64,000 bases of DNA, from NCBI RefSeq assembly GCF_910592395.1, contig NC_088312.1, forward strand, positions 1,364,001-1,428,000. The letters run 5' to 3'. Origin of the DNA: Lineus longissimus. Lineage: Eukaryota; Nemertea; Pilidiophora; Heteronemertea; Lineidae. This document shows, piece after piece, positions 26,381-37,564 of this stretch; the stretch's first letter is position 1, and each line of letters begins with the position of its first letter. Below the pieces are notes generated by a model that ran no database searches, was not told where the DNA came from, and saw only the letters and a list, made by a program, of their open reading frames with translations. Both the position numbers and the translations under genes were made by a program.

Positions 26381-27065
26381 ATTTGACCACGGATACGGCT
26401 GACTTGTTTCAACAGAGTCCTATACTGTATGTAATATGTCTTTGGTCTTCATCTTCACACGTTCAAACTTTGTATATGTTTTAAATAGATTCTTCAAGAA
26501 CGCTCCCAGAATATCCCTATTGGAAAACCTTATAAATAATTTCTCTGATCGTATTACGTATGATATTGTTCCGTTCTGCAATGCATGTGTTTGACAAATC
26601 GACCCCAAAGTTCGTGATATTCATCGCAACCCAAAAGACAGGTTGTCCTGCCATCGTATAGATATCCATCCTGGGGAAATTAAAAGTTACATGTAATGTT
26701 CGTTTCTCCGGTCCTGCAAACAAACAGCGGAGAACAGACATTAACCCCAGGATCATAGCTATCAAGAAAGCACATTATGGAGGCTATAGTCAGGGCCGGG
26801 CCTGCTAGGTCAGAAGTTACGCTGATAAACTCTTCTTCGACCATGCAGGGTAACCTGTCCCGTCCGTATGTGTGTTTCAGTCATGCAATTCGGAATTCCC
26901 TAGGTTTATCAATCCATATATCATTTGTGCCATCAGACTTGTAGATAGCGATAGTCTAGTTTAACGTTTCAATGGCCCTTTCAGAAACATGCATGCAATA
27001 ATGTACTGGAGATACGACATAACGCAAACACACCTACCAACACGAATAGACAAGGAAGAAGTCTG
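26381..27065. promoter_or_regulatory. Divergent intergenic region, GPCR / SLC35G-like
   Basis: These 685 bp separate the start regions of the two intronless, divergently oriented genes and should contain both promoters or upstream untranslated exons. No clear TATA box or other core element could be assigned. A minus-strand open frame at 26,517-26,765 overlaps it but is not supported as a gene. Confidence 0.4.
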
Positions 27066-28379
27066 ATGGATACAGGACATCTCGACCGTCGCCTGGGTGT
27101 GGTGTTCACCATACTTTCCGGCCTGGCTGCCGCCGTCAGCGGACTCTTCATCATGTTCTCAAAGGACTACTTCCACGTTTTCCAGTTCAACGTTTTCCGA
27201 CCTGGACTGACATTTCTCTTCCTTGTTCCACTGCTTGGAATCAAGAGAACGCCATTCGTGGTCAACGATGCCAAACTTTGGATAACGTGTCTCTCGTTCG
27301 TTGTGGCGAACAACTTCTACGTTGGCGCAGTGGTGACCCTGGGATACGCAGATGCCAGTGCTCTCTGCTACTCAGCCCCTGTCTTTGCGGGTATCCTCGG
27401 CTGTCTTATGCTGAGAGAGCCATGCGGGATAACAGAGACGACTTTGGTCATTCTGGCGTTGATAGGAACGGTCTTGGTCATTCAGCCTCCGTTCATATGG
27501 TATTATTTCACTTCTGGAAAGTCAGTAAACTGGACGAAAAACCGTCAAGATAGCAACTCGTCAGCCATTCTTGAGAATCATACCTCCGTTGTCAATGGGA
27601 TCCATTCGAATGTTAGTTTTCAGCAATCAAATATCGCAGTTGTATTAAAAACCTTAGAAAACTACAACGGATCGTCGATTCAAGCACCGTGGAAGAGTAA
27701 TGCGAGTCAGTTAATCCTTGAAGGTTCCAAAAACCCATGGAAAGTTCATCGTCCTCCTCATGATGAGAACGTCAAGATTAGAGATTCCCGACCTCTGGTA
27801 TCAAAGGGCGGACAAAATCGTACGAGAGCCTCACTTGACGAACGTCGGTTTAGCAGTAATACGTTTCCCCGCTGGATTGGCTGTGTTATGGGTGTTTCTT
27901 CAGCATTTTTCACAGCGTTATACCTGACACTGAATCGGCTGATGGTAAATCATCACTTCACAACAAAACTTGTGCAACAAAGTATTGTGGAAACTACGTT
28001 TAACGCCCTTTTGCTGTATGTCTTGGACAAGTGGAGCTTTCCTGGACTTGCTACGCCCTGGCTCTGCATGTTAGGGGCATCGAGCGGCGCTGCTATAGCA
28101 AGATTGCTTGTCCAGCTCGCACTGAGATACGAACATGCCTCTGTCGTGGCGACCGTTCGGACCTCTCAAATTGTTTTCGCCTATGTCCTACAAGTCATGT
28201 TTACCTCAAAGATACCGAATGTCTACAGCATCTCCGGTGCCGTGGTGATATCATTTTGCGCATGTGTTTGTGGTGTTTTACGCTGGAAACGAGACCACGC
28301 TGATCAGGCATATCGGACGCTGACGCTTCGCGAAGGACAGGATGGCCAGGACAGAGGTGATGAGGGTTCTCGGGGTTGA
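27066..28379 (+). CDS. SLC35G/EamA-type (drug/metabolite transporter superfamily) membrane protein
   Basis: A single 437-codon frame encodes ten predicted membrane helices in two five-helix halves, the two-EamA-domain arrangement of the DMT superfamily. Half 1 spans about residues 10-148 and half 2 about 270-406. The segment RPGLTFLFLVP and the LCYSAPVFAGILG and ASVVATVRTSQIVFAYVLQ helices resemble SLC35G1-like proteins; substrate is unknown. Between the halves is a 120-residue hydrophilic insert (about 150-269) carrying seven N-glycosylation sequons: Asn155, 164, 171, 182, 201, 212 and 251. With a cytosolic N-terminus this loop would face the lumen or outside, where glycosylation occurs. SLC35G1 proteins are usually about 365 residues, so the insert explains the extra length. 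The C-terminal tail is polar and cytosolic. Met1 fits the start because helix 1 follows within ten residues. The gene has no introns, like many SLC35G members. Confidence 0.85.
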   Translation: MDTGHLDRRLGVVFTILSGLAAAVSGLFIMFSKDYFHVFQFNVFRPGLTFLFLVPLLGIKRTPFVVNDAKLWITCLSFVVANNFYVGAVVTLGYADASALCYSAPVFAGILGCLMLREPCGITETTLVILALIGTVLVIQPPFIWYYFTSGKSVNWTKNRQDSNSSAILENHTSVVNGIHSNVSFQQSNIAVVLKTLENYNGSSIQAPWKSNASQLILEGSKNPWKVHRPPHDENVKIRDSRPLVSKGGQNRTRASLDERRFSSNTFPRWIGCVMGVSSAFFTALYLTLNRLMVNHHFTTKLVQQSIVETTFNALLLYVLDKWSFPGLATPWLCMLGASSGAAIARLLVQLALRYEHASVVATVRTSQIVFAYVLQVMFTSKIPNVYSISGAVVISFCACVCGVLRWKRDHADQAYRTLTLREGQDGQDRGDEGSRG

Positions 28380-30070
28380 CCTTTTTACCCCGCGGGTAAA
28401 TCTTCCTCAAACTTATACCCGGGACATCATCTGGCACTAACCATCAGGCTTTACAGGAACTATAGGCAGGAGTATGCAGAGGGTTCGATTTGGCCATCTT
28501 CGGTGACTGATATGCTTAATAGGGCACCGCTCGGTCATATATTTGATTCAGCACTAGATTTATTTCTCGCAGTAGCGTGAATAGTTTCGTCGTACTGTGA
28601 GATGGAAGAGAACCCTATAGGCAACGTCGTGAAACTTATCTTGCCAACGTAGGTGCTGCCTAAAGAGGCCCCTTCAAAGTTTGTCAGGATTTGTTTGGGC
28701 CGTGCTTCACCCATGCGCAAACGTCATACTATGACACCGGCCTTGTTCTGATATCTGCGACATCGTCAACGTGCCGCACTTGCCCAATGTGTCGTTAAAA
28801 CTATTCCGTTCCTCACCGGATAAACTTCCAAGAAGATCGAGCGCTCTGCTGCCACCTTTGCCTCTTCCGCAATCGCTTTTGACCCAATAATCATCTCTTA
28901 ATTGAAACTTTATGTCCCGACCAGACTGAATAACTCAATAACTCCCTATACCATTATTGAACCGCGCGGGCTAATTCCCTACAATGTGCGAAAATAAAAT
29001 GTTACAGCAGCTACTGAAGGCCGCAGCTGTCTAGAATAATAAGATAAAGAAAAGGCGAAAAGCACTTTTATTTAGTCCATTTTATCATAGCTTTTACATC
29101 CTCAGGTTTATTATCTTGGCGGATTGCTGCTAACAATAAAACTGTGTTTTCATCGATTTCTTGCTGCTCGTTTGACAGCCGGGCTCACGCGCTATTCATG
29201 TCACAATCTTAACTATATTAAATGCTACAGTGATATTGCTTTCGAGAAATTATAACGGATCTGCGCATGACAGACCGTGGCTGAGATTAGCACGTCGAGT
29301 CTGAGCGACAAGGCTGCTATCCTGGATCAGCAGGCCAAACACCCAACGAGCAACTCCCAAAGGGGAAGACACCGGTGCTGCGCCGCTTTCTTTGCAGGTT
29401 TCTTCGCTGACGAAGCTTTTCAGTATGCACCATGGTAATAGAGGCCAAACTCTGCCACATGTGGTCCCAAAGGGGAGGAGGATTGGAGCAGGTTCAGACA
29501 CCGTCCGTCGACACTTGCAGTTGTGCACTCATTCTTCGGCCGTCAACTAGTCTTAACACGTCTGCTAAGACCACAATGATAAACTAAGGGGGGAATTATC
29601 ATCAACGGGTCCAGCAATGACAAGCAAATTCCAAGTCAGTCTTCAGATGAAACTGGGCTAGTCGGAAGAACCATGTTCATTAGGGGATGGATCGCACTTT
29701 GTTCCTGTTTTTTTCAGTACAATATATTTCGTTCTCCATCACAATGGCCATCCTTTGCTCAGTTTATGTCTTTCAAAGTGAAGTGATTGATGACGGAGTT
29801 TTTTTACCAGTGGCTCAGTGTTGCTGACAAGTCGGTTCCCATTTATTATATCATTTACAAGTTTATGAAACAAACCGTTGCTGCCATGACATTAGATCTT
29901 TGTGGTTGGAAATTCGTGACAATTAAACTCAAGTCAGTTTTTTGTTCTGAATCATTCTGAAACACAGGCATATCGTATTTTGCATGTCTAATCACGTCGC
30001 AGTCAGAAAATCATGCTGAAATTAACTGCTGTGTCTCTACCCCTATCAGCCAAATACTAATGAAAGTGAC
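28380..30070. other. Intergenic DNA, no recognisable gene
   Basis: The stretch holds the likely 3' untranslated region of the transporter gene and then unassigned sequence. On the minus strand near 29,320-29,500 two diverged ~50-bp segments, each containing tcccctttggga, lie about 120 bp apart, suggesting an old tandem duplication. No gene is supported. Confidence 0.5.
28993..28998 (+). other. Possible poly(A) signal for the SLC35G-like gene
   Basis: AATAAA occurs about 610 bp beyond the stop codon at 28,379. No other support is available, so this is only a candidate. Confidence 0.3.
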
Positions 30071-30072
30071 TA

Positions 30073-30298
30073 CTTGGCAAGCCCTGCTTACCAAACAGCG
30101 ACTTTTTCTTGTCCTGAATGGAGAGCCGAACTCATTAATATTAAAGTAAAGTCTCCAGCTCGCTAAACAGGGTAGATTTTTTACCTGTTTGGCAAGCCCG
30201 GCTGGCCGAACAGGGTGGCTTTTTAGTGCTGTTTGGCAAGCGGCTCTCCAAACAGGACAAAAAAAGATGCCTGTTCGGCGAGCGGCCTGCCAAATAGA
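30073..30298. repeat. Cluster of four related GC-rich imperfect palindromes
   Basis: Four hairpin-forming units of about 26-31 bp share the arms ctgtttggc and gccaaacag (or variants with c for t), around a short aagc...gct loop region: about 30,073-30,098, 30,184-30,214, 30,229-30,255 and 30,270-30,297. Related half-sites lie between them. They are separated by A- or T-rich tracts. Confidence 0.75.
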
Positions 30299-31039
30299 CC
30301 CGGCCAATACTAATACTGTTTACGCTTACGTCTTTAAACTGATATCAAAGTTCGGAACGTTTTTTGCCAAATGACCCGATATATCCGATATGTATAAAAA
30401 TTTTCGACCGCGATCGAGAAATCAAGTATTGTGTGACTTGGCCTTGCCTCCCGAAATAGCTCGCGTGATTCCACGAGGTATCTTCGGATTACTAGTAACT
30501 ACATTAAGTCTGGTAATAGAGAAATTGTGTAAGGTGTGTCATAAAACTTGTACAGAGTTGCAAATGAGAGGAAAACACAAGAGCATGAATACGCTACAAG
30601 CATTAAAGCGCACTGAGGAAGCATTTGGCCGTAATCCGAGCTGATGATGATGCCGCCAGTTGATCGCGCACGACTCGCGGGCGACATGACTCGTGTAAAA
30701 TGGTCGCAAGGTCCACTCAGCTCCACACGAATTTGAACAATAAAGTAACAAAGCTGCCGAGTAGTCATCTTCGCTTGTTTTATGTCCCGGTAATGATGGG
30801 ATTTCCTGACAGAAGAAACGACTTAGTTGGGAGGCATTCAGACCAGTCAGTCGCAATGAAACCTGTTCACAAATGCTGTTTTAATCTCAAACATATTGAG
30901 ACCAGCACCAATGAAGTCGAGTCTTGTCCTTGGTTGTGACTGCCGGGCTACTCTCATCTCGACTGTCGGTCTACTCCGTCTCATACACGAGTGCGTCTTC
31001 AGAATACAGACCTTCTGTACTCATGTCTCTTCAATGGTG
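30299..31039. other. Intergenic DNA, no recognisable gene
   Basis: No coding exon recognised. Open frames on both strands overlap one another and lack family motifs. The last part grades into the flank of the minisatellite that begins near 31,040. Confidence 0.5.
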
Positions 31040-33055
31040 CACTTGGGGAACAACCCGCCTTGAAGACAGATCACTGCTAGCTCTGGGCGATGGTGTGTTG
31101 GAGGCACAACACATCTTAAAGTCAAGCATCGGTTCTAGCCTTGGGCGATGGTGTGTTGGGGGAATAACCCGTCTTGAAGATAGACCAGGGCTAGCTCTAG
31201 GCAATGGCGTGTTTGGGGAACAACCCGTCTTGAAGACAGACCAGGGCTAGCTCTAGGCAATGGTGTGTTGGGGGAATAACCCATCTTGAAGACAGACCAG
31301 GGCTAGCTCTAGGCAATGGTGTGTTGGGGGAATAACCCATCTTGAAGACAGACCAGGGCTAGCTCTAGGCAATGGCGTGTTTGGGGAACAACCCGTCTTG
31401 AAGACAGACCAGGGCTAGCTCTAGGCAATGGCGTGTTTGGGGAACAACCCGTCTTGAAGACAGACCAGGGCTAGCTCTAGGCAATGGTGTGTTGGGGGAA
31501 TAACCCATCTTGAAGACAGACCAGGGCTAGCTCTAGGCAATGGTGTGTTGGGGGAATAACCCATCTTGAAGACAGACCAGGGCTAGCTCTAGGCAATGGC
31601 GTGTTTGGGGAACAACCCGTCTTGAAGACAGACCAGGGCTAGCTCTAGGCAATGGCGTGTTTGGGGAACAACCCGTCTTGAAGACAGACCAGGGCTAGCT
31701 CTAGGCAATGGCGTGTTTGGGGAACAACCCATCTTGAAGACAGACCAGGGCTAGCTCTAGGCAATGGCGTGTTTGGGGAACAACCCGTCTTGAAGACAAG
31801 CATCAGTGCTTGTGCTCGGCGATGGTGTATTGGAGGAACAACCCATCTTGAGGACAGATCAGTGCTAGGTCTGGGCGATGGTGTATTGGAGGAACAGCTC
31901 CTCTTGAAGACGGATCAGTGCTAGGTCTGGGCGATGGTGTATTGGAGGAATAGCTCCTCTTGAAGACTTGAAGACGGATCAGTGCTAGGTCTGGGCGATG
32001 GTGTATTGGAGGAATAGCTCCTCTTGAAGACTTGAAGACGGATCAGTGCTAGGTCTGGGCGATGGTGTATTGGAGGACCAACCCATCTTGAGGACAGATC
32101 AGTGCTAGGTCTGGGCGATGGTGTATTGGAGGAACAGCTCCTCTTGAAGACTTGAAGACGGATCAGTGCTAGGTCTGGGCGATGGTGTATTGGAGGACCA
32201 ACCCATCTTGAAGACAGATCAGTGCTAGGTCTGGGCGATGGTGTATTGGAGGAACAACCCATCTTGAGGACAGATCAGTGCTGGGTCTGGGCGATGGTGT
32301 ATTGGAGGAACAGCTCCTCTTGAAGACTTGAAGACGGATCAGTGCTAGGTCTGGGCGATGGTGTATTGGAGGAACAGCTCCTCTTGAAGACTTGAAGACG
32401 GATCAGTGCTAGGTCTGGGCGATGGTGTATTGGAGGAACAACCCATCTTGAGGACAGATCAGTGCTGGGTCTGGGCGATGGTGTATTGGAGGAATAGCTC
32501 CTCTTGAAGACTTGAAGACGGATCAGTGCTAGGTCTGGGCGATGGTGTATTGGAGGAACAGCTCCTCTTGAAGACTTGAAGACGGATCAGTGCTAGGTCT
32601 GGGCGATGGTGTATTGGAGGACCAACCCATCTTGAAGACAGATCAGTGCTAGGTCTGGGCGATGGTGTATTGGAGGACCAACCCATCTTGAAGACAGATC
32701 GGTGCTAGGTCTGGGCGATGGTGTATTGGAGGACCAACCCATCTTGAAGACAGATCAGTGCTAGGTCCGGGCGATGGTGTATTGGAGGACCAAACCATCT
32801 TGAAGACAGATCAGTGCTAGGTCCGGGCGATGGTGTATTGGAGGACCAACCCATCTTGAAGACAGATCAGTGCTAGGTCTGGGCGATGGTGTATTGGAGG
32901 ACCAACCCATCTTGAAGACAGATCAGTGCTAGGTCCAGGCGATGGTGTATTGGAGGAATAGCCCCCTTGAAGACAAGCACCAGTGCTAGCTCTGGGCAAT
33001 CCTTTATTTGGGGAACAATCCATCTTGAAGACAGATCAGTGCAGCTCTGGGCAAA
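31040..33055. repeat. 2-kb minisatellite, 56-bp unit with 64-bp variants
   Basis: About 35 tandem units are present. The left part (to ~31,800) uses a 56-bp unit beginning cttgaagacagaccagggct. Two subtypes alternate: type A with gcgtgtttggggaacaac and type B with gtgtgttgggggaataac. The right part (from ~31,800) uses gatcagtgctaggt units of 56 bp or of 64 bp, where 8 bp (ttgaagac) is duplicated. Terminal units at both ends are more diverged. The array starts about 220 bp downstream of the MRPS9 stop codon. Reading frames that run through it on the minus strand are by-products of 56 + 64 = 120, a multiple of three. Confidence 0.95.
33003..33008 (-). other. Possible poly(A) signal for MRPS9
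   Basis: TTTATT on the plus strand is AATAAA on the minus strand, about 265 bp beyond the MRPS9 stop codon at 33,274 and inside the last diverged minisatellite unit. If used, the MRPS9 mRNA would end within the array. Confidence 0.35.
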
Positions 33056-33273
33056 GATGTGCTGGGAGTTTATAGAGTTCTCATGCACTTCTTACATAAT
33101 TCTATAGAAATACTGAAGTTAGATTGATCAAACATTTTTCATATATTTCATACACAAATCGTACGTCCAAAACAGTTCCACCGTTTTTGTTCTTACATTA
33201 CTCTAATACAAATTCACTTCTGATTCTTACACTTTTCTTTATGTAATTATAACTTAGGAATTTCAGAATCCAC

Positions 33274-36200
33274 TCAACGTTTTTTCCTGAAAAGAGAGAA
33301 ATGGAAAGGTCAGTTATGACATAAAACAGGAGACTATTAGTGAACTACACAAACATAACGGAACGCTTCAGTGAAAGAGCGTGTTTTTGTCATTATATAC
33401 TCCATGTACTTTCACAGATTGAAAAGTTTACACAATCAATCATGAATAAGACTCATTTTTCCACTTGCACTTGAAACAATGTAAATATCCACCCACTATT
33501 TTGGAACTGGCAAGGCAATGGCTATACTCAATGGACCAGATTTATTCAAAATTGAAATAAAATTTTGTGTACCATGTGAATTTCTTCCTTGCTTTCTTCT
33601 GTCCTGCCTTCTTCCTTTCTCGCCTCCTGGGATCATGGGTGAGTAAGCCAGCCAAGCGCATCCGTTCTATCATATCCTCATCGAGGAAGCTCGTTAGGGC
33701 AACTGCCACACCATGTCGGACAGCTCCGGCCTGGCCATTTAGACCACCTTTTTCAACCTGTGCTTCTACATCCACAGAGAGGAGCTTATCTGTAAACTGT
33801 AAGGGATAAGCTATCTGTTCTCTGAAAAAGCAGGAGAAAAATTAATTTTGATACAATGCTGATACTTTCTTTGATTCATCCTATATCATGGTCCTCAGCC
33901 AGAAACTGAAGTCAGATACCGTCAAGGCAAGAGTGGACTAAACGAACCGATAGACATATCATAACTTACATAACTGACCACAAAGCCTGTCTAATACTGG
34001 AAACCGTGACTGCTTCTCGGTGTAATGGAAGCAGGATTGTTGATATAACTTGAACTTACTTTTCTATATGGTGCTCATGCTTAAAGTAGTCCAACATTGA
34101 CTTTCCATTTATCGTGACTTTTCCAGTTCCATCTTCATATACTTTAACAATTGCCTTTGCATCTTTTCGTGATGCTGAAAATAATAACATTTTTCAACAG
34201 GGGTGACACTGGCCCAACGTCGGACAGTGATATCTGATGGGGCTGTCACACTACGATATATAGCAGTAACTTTATAATATGCTGCCGTACGTGAATTTTC
34301 ACCAACACGCTGGTGTCACTGGCCATATAAAGTACAACTGTGACGACGGTGAATGCCATGGTATTCTAATAAGCTCCCCACAGCGGAGCTAATAACACTG
34401 AAGCTGTGATGTCGGGACATTTATTAGTAGTAGCTGACATTTCATCTTTAGTAAATCTGAGATGTAACCCTTGTGGACTAAACGCCATAGGAAAAACTCT
34501 TACCTTTTGCTTCTGTGTATCTACGGCCGGATTCTGTTTCTTGTATCTGAAAATAAGACGTCTTTCTTACAGCCCTGTTCACATCTAGCAATGCAACAGG
34601 TATCAGTTATGTGTAGCCTGTTGTGTCACAAGATGTATATACTATTCATGATTCGTGCAAGGTGTAATTATTCTCATTACAATGACCAGTAGTGGAATGG
34701 TAAAAACTGCATTGGCCTTCTCCAAAATGATGATGAATGAACAAAAAATGTAACTTACAGGAGGCTTTTCAACAGATGCAGTAGTCTGTAGGATTTTCTT
34801 CCTGAACTTCATGATGAATTCTGCCTTCTGTTCAGAATACGGATGCTCAGCGAGCCGGGTCATCACTATGATGAATTTGTCATACTGAAATATTGAAAGA
34901 AGGAGAGCAATTAAGTATGTTAACTTGGCTATCAGCTTACAGCCACTCAACAGCGTCCGTGGGTCTGTCAGCCGTTGTCCTTTGTACATGAGTGTCTCTG
35001 CAAGGGCAAGTAAAAGATCCCACACAGTTGCCTACTGTGGATTCCAGACCTCCAGCAGAACTCCAATAGGATTATGACGATGGTAATGATGACAATGAAG
35101 GAAGCCTTCCTGCATACCTCACCTCTCACCAGCTAATTTGTTAGTCTGTGGGTCACCATTACTTACCAGTTGTGGAGTTAAAGGTTCTAGGACAATGTCT
35201 TTCAGTGTATCTATTGATATCCAATCACTTCCAGTAAGCAGGCTGAAACAAAAGCATGAAATATGAATATTTTATCCTGTAATGCAGATTGAATTGCTCA
35301 AATTATGAATAAGTGTACGTATTTTAAACTAAAGACATCTTTTACAGATATTACATGTAAATTATTAAAGAGTGTTCTTTTTAATTCTTAGATAAATGGT
35401 CATCCGAACTCTAAGACCATATGTGACTCGCACTACCAAAACTAGGCGCTTGTCGCATCTGAACTCGACAGGTTGATACGGACTTGTTGTTCATTTCCCT
35501 ATTGTAGACCTTTTGTGATATCTATTACAAACTGATTTGGTCACATTTCACAAAAGGTCTACAATAGGGAAATGAACAACAAGTCCGTATCAACCTGTCA
35601 AGTTCAGATGCGACAAGCGCCTAGTTTTGGTAGAGCGGGTCACACATAAGGCAGAGCAGAAGGTAAAGCATATCTTCAGCTGATAGAACAAAGGAGAAAG
35701 TAACTGTAACTTACACCTTTTTGATATGTTCTGGGGGCTGAAGCCATCCCTGCTGGATCATTGTGTCTTCATAACTGTTGAGTTCATAAAGATGTTGCAC
35801 AGCATCCTGTGGAGGAAGAACACATGGCAGTCAAGGCATGCATAGCCCAAACTAATATGTCTATTTTGGTGACAAAGACACTTCAAAGGTGATTCATGAG
35901 GGTAGTAACTTCTTGACTGATAAAGATCAGAGACACGCCGCAGTGAGATTATGCATACAGACGAAAAGAAAGTCTGCCACACTGCAAAGGGGTTCAACCA
36001 AGTGAAAACAAGTCACGTGCACAAAACTTACGTGCATGATATTATATAAGTTAGGCTTCCCAGTATAGAACAAGGAGTGAAAAGGTCTGCCATCCACTCC
36101 AAATTGAGCAGCTTTCTTTTTGGGGAATATCTCCTCAGGATGCTGGAAGATGAAATAATATTAGATTTAGATGCACTCAATATCTATGACTGATCAATTA

Positions 36201-37564
36201 TGAATGTAAAAATGAATGAAATTGCCCAGGGGCCTACTCTGGTTGAGATAAGTGCCACGGTTACATTGTCGAAATTGTCCATTTAAACAATATGACCTCT
36301 GTGAGCATGCAAATGAAAACTCTAAATGACAAGGACACATTCTACAAAGATCTTGCGGATTATTCTGAGCAGGTCAAGAGGCACAACATGCATGCTGCCA
36401 TGGGGGGGGGGTCACTTGAATGGAATGTACTCACCTTTAATAATGGTCTTGCTTTTTTTTCGAATAACCCTGATGGTAAGAGGTATCTGATGGCATCCTG
36501 AAAGGTCATGGTCAAATGATCTCATACTGAACATGAAATACACCAGGCATTATAAATTAGCTGTTCAAGAGGCAATCTGTAGGCCACGTTGACCAAAATT
36601 ACGTCAGGACATGAAAAATCCAAGCAAGACGTTAGGTGTCAGCAGTTCAGTTCCACTTCCAATCTAAATACTATCAATCTTTTTCAAACCTCAAGAAATT
36701 ACTTACGTCAATGTTTCCTTGAGAAAATGACTCAGGATCTTCCCCCATTATATTAGCAAGGTGGCGTTTACCAATTTCATACTCTGCAATCTGTTCTTTC
36801 ATGAAAACATCTGAAAAATTGTGTTTTACATTCAGCTGCAGTCATTTATTTTAGGAAGGATTTATTCAACTTACATCTAATTGTTAACGCATAATTTATG
36901 CCCACCATAAAATACTCTGATATTTTACATGCTTTTTGGCATTGTAAGGTTCACATAGTTATCGATAGAGGTAAAGTTGAACTTAAACATCTGATCATCA
37001 AGAGAGCTAGCTGCGTCCTTGCCATGTTTCTGTGCCCTATCAAGATAGGCTTTCATTGCCTTGCTGATCTTCTCTCCCTTTGTCTCTTCCTTCACACGGT
37101 ATGGGTTGACGATCTTTGGAGACTCCCCATCTGGAGTCGTTGAACTGGAGACACATCTTTGGGCAACCTTAGTGAAGAAGAGAACAACAAATCTGAAATA
37201 AATGTACTGTAGAGTATCCATCCAAGGAATTCAGACATTTCTGGATAACTGTAATTGACGCTCACCGAGAGCTCAACCATCTCTATGTAGTGCACATCTT
37301 CTTCAGAATCGTCCAATATTTTACTGAACTTTATAGTTTCATGATTTTGTACCAACAAAGTTAAGTAAGTCAGTTTGATTGATTGATTGAGTGAGAACTT
37401 GAATGAGCAATAGCCAATACATTCTTTAATTTTGCATCTAGATTAAACTGCTCTACTTTTTCTGATTGAAATGGTATCATCTCAAGGAATGACTAACTTA
37501 AATAATTTACCCGTCTACAAAAAGTGGGATTTAATCGGAAAATCGAAGTAGATTTGCTCAACAT
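33274..37564 (-). CDS. MRPS9: Mitochondrial small-subunit ribosomal protein S9 (uS9m)
   Basis: A component of the mitochondrial ribosome small subunit; its C-terminal tail reaches the P-site tRNA in bacterial relatives. Twelve coding exons join in phase to 396 aa, about the human length: 37511-37564, 37023-37167, 36707-36810, 36435-36497, 36032-36142, 35715-35806, 35167-35242, 34759-34884, 34504-34546, 34060-34174, 33573-33821, 33274-33286. Exon 1 encodes [18 protein letters not shown], basic and without acidic residues, as in a mitochondrial targeting peptide. Recognisable blocks are [27 protein letters not shown] and, in the S9 domain, [11 protein letters not shown] and [15 protein letters not shown]. 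The 13-nt last exon gives the conserved ending FTWKKR. Intron 2 needs a GC donor (catg|gcaagg). Intron 6 contains a large inverted repeat. The gene is head to head with TBC1D15. Confidence 0.93.
35423..35643. mobile_element. Long inverted-repeat (MITE-like) element in MRPS9 intron 6
   Basis: Two arms of about 93 bp, nearly identical in inverted orientation, flank a ~33-bp centre (gatatctattacaaactgat and following). The left arm runs about 35,423-35,518 and the right about 35,550-35,643, with shared core ctaccaaaactaggcgc. It has no coding capacity. It lies between MRPS9 exons 6 and 7, so the transcript would contain a very stable hairpin. Confidence 0.85.

Noticed and set aside
26517-26765. 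Minus-strand 82-codon frame ending IRNTIREIIYKVFQ, slightly like a GPCR helix 8
   Set aside because: Upstream residues do not form receptor helices and no other receptor fragment is near. Similarity is too short to support a pseudogene.
31921-32686. Minus-strand frames of 75-113 codons with 40-residue repeats
   Set aside because: They arise from the minisatellite unit lengths (56 + 64 = 120) and have no start context or homologue; noted as a repeat property only.
37092-37358. Minus-strand 88-codon frame overlapping MRPS9 exon 2
   Set aside because: It is in a different frame from the conserved MRPS9 exon and crosses intron 1 sequence; the shorter exon 37,023-37,167 with phase-0 acceptor fits the protein.
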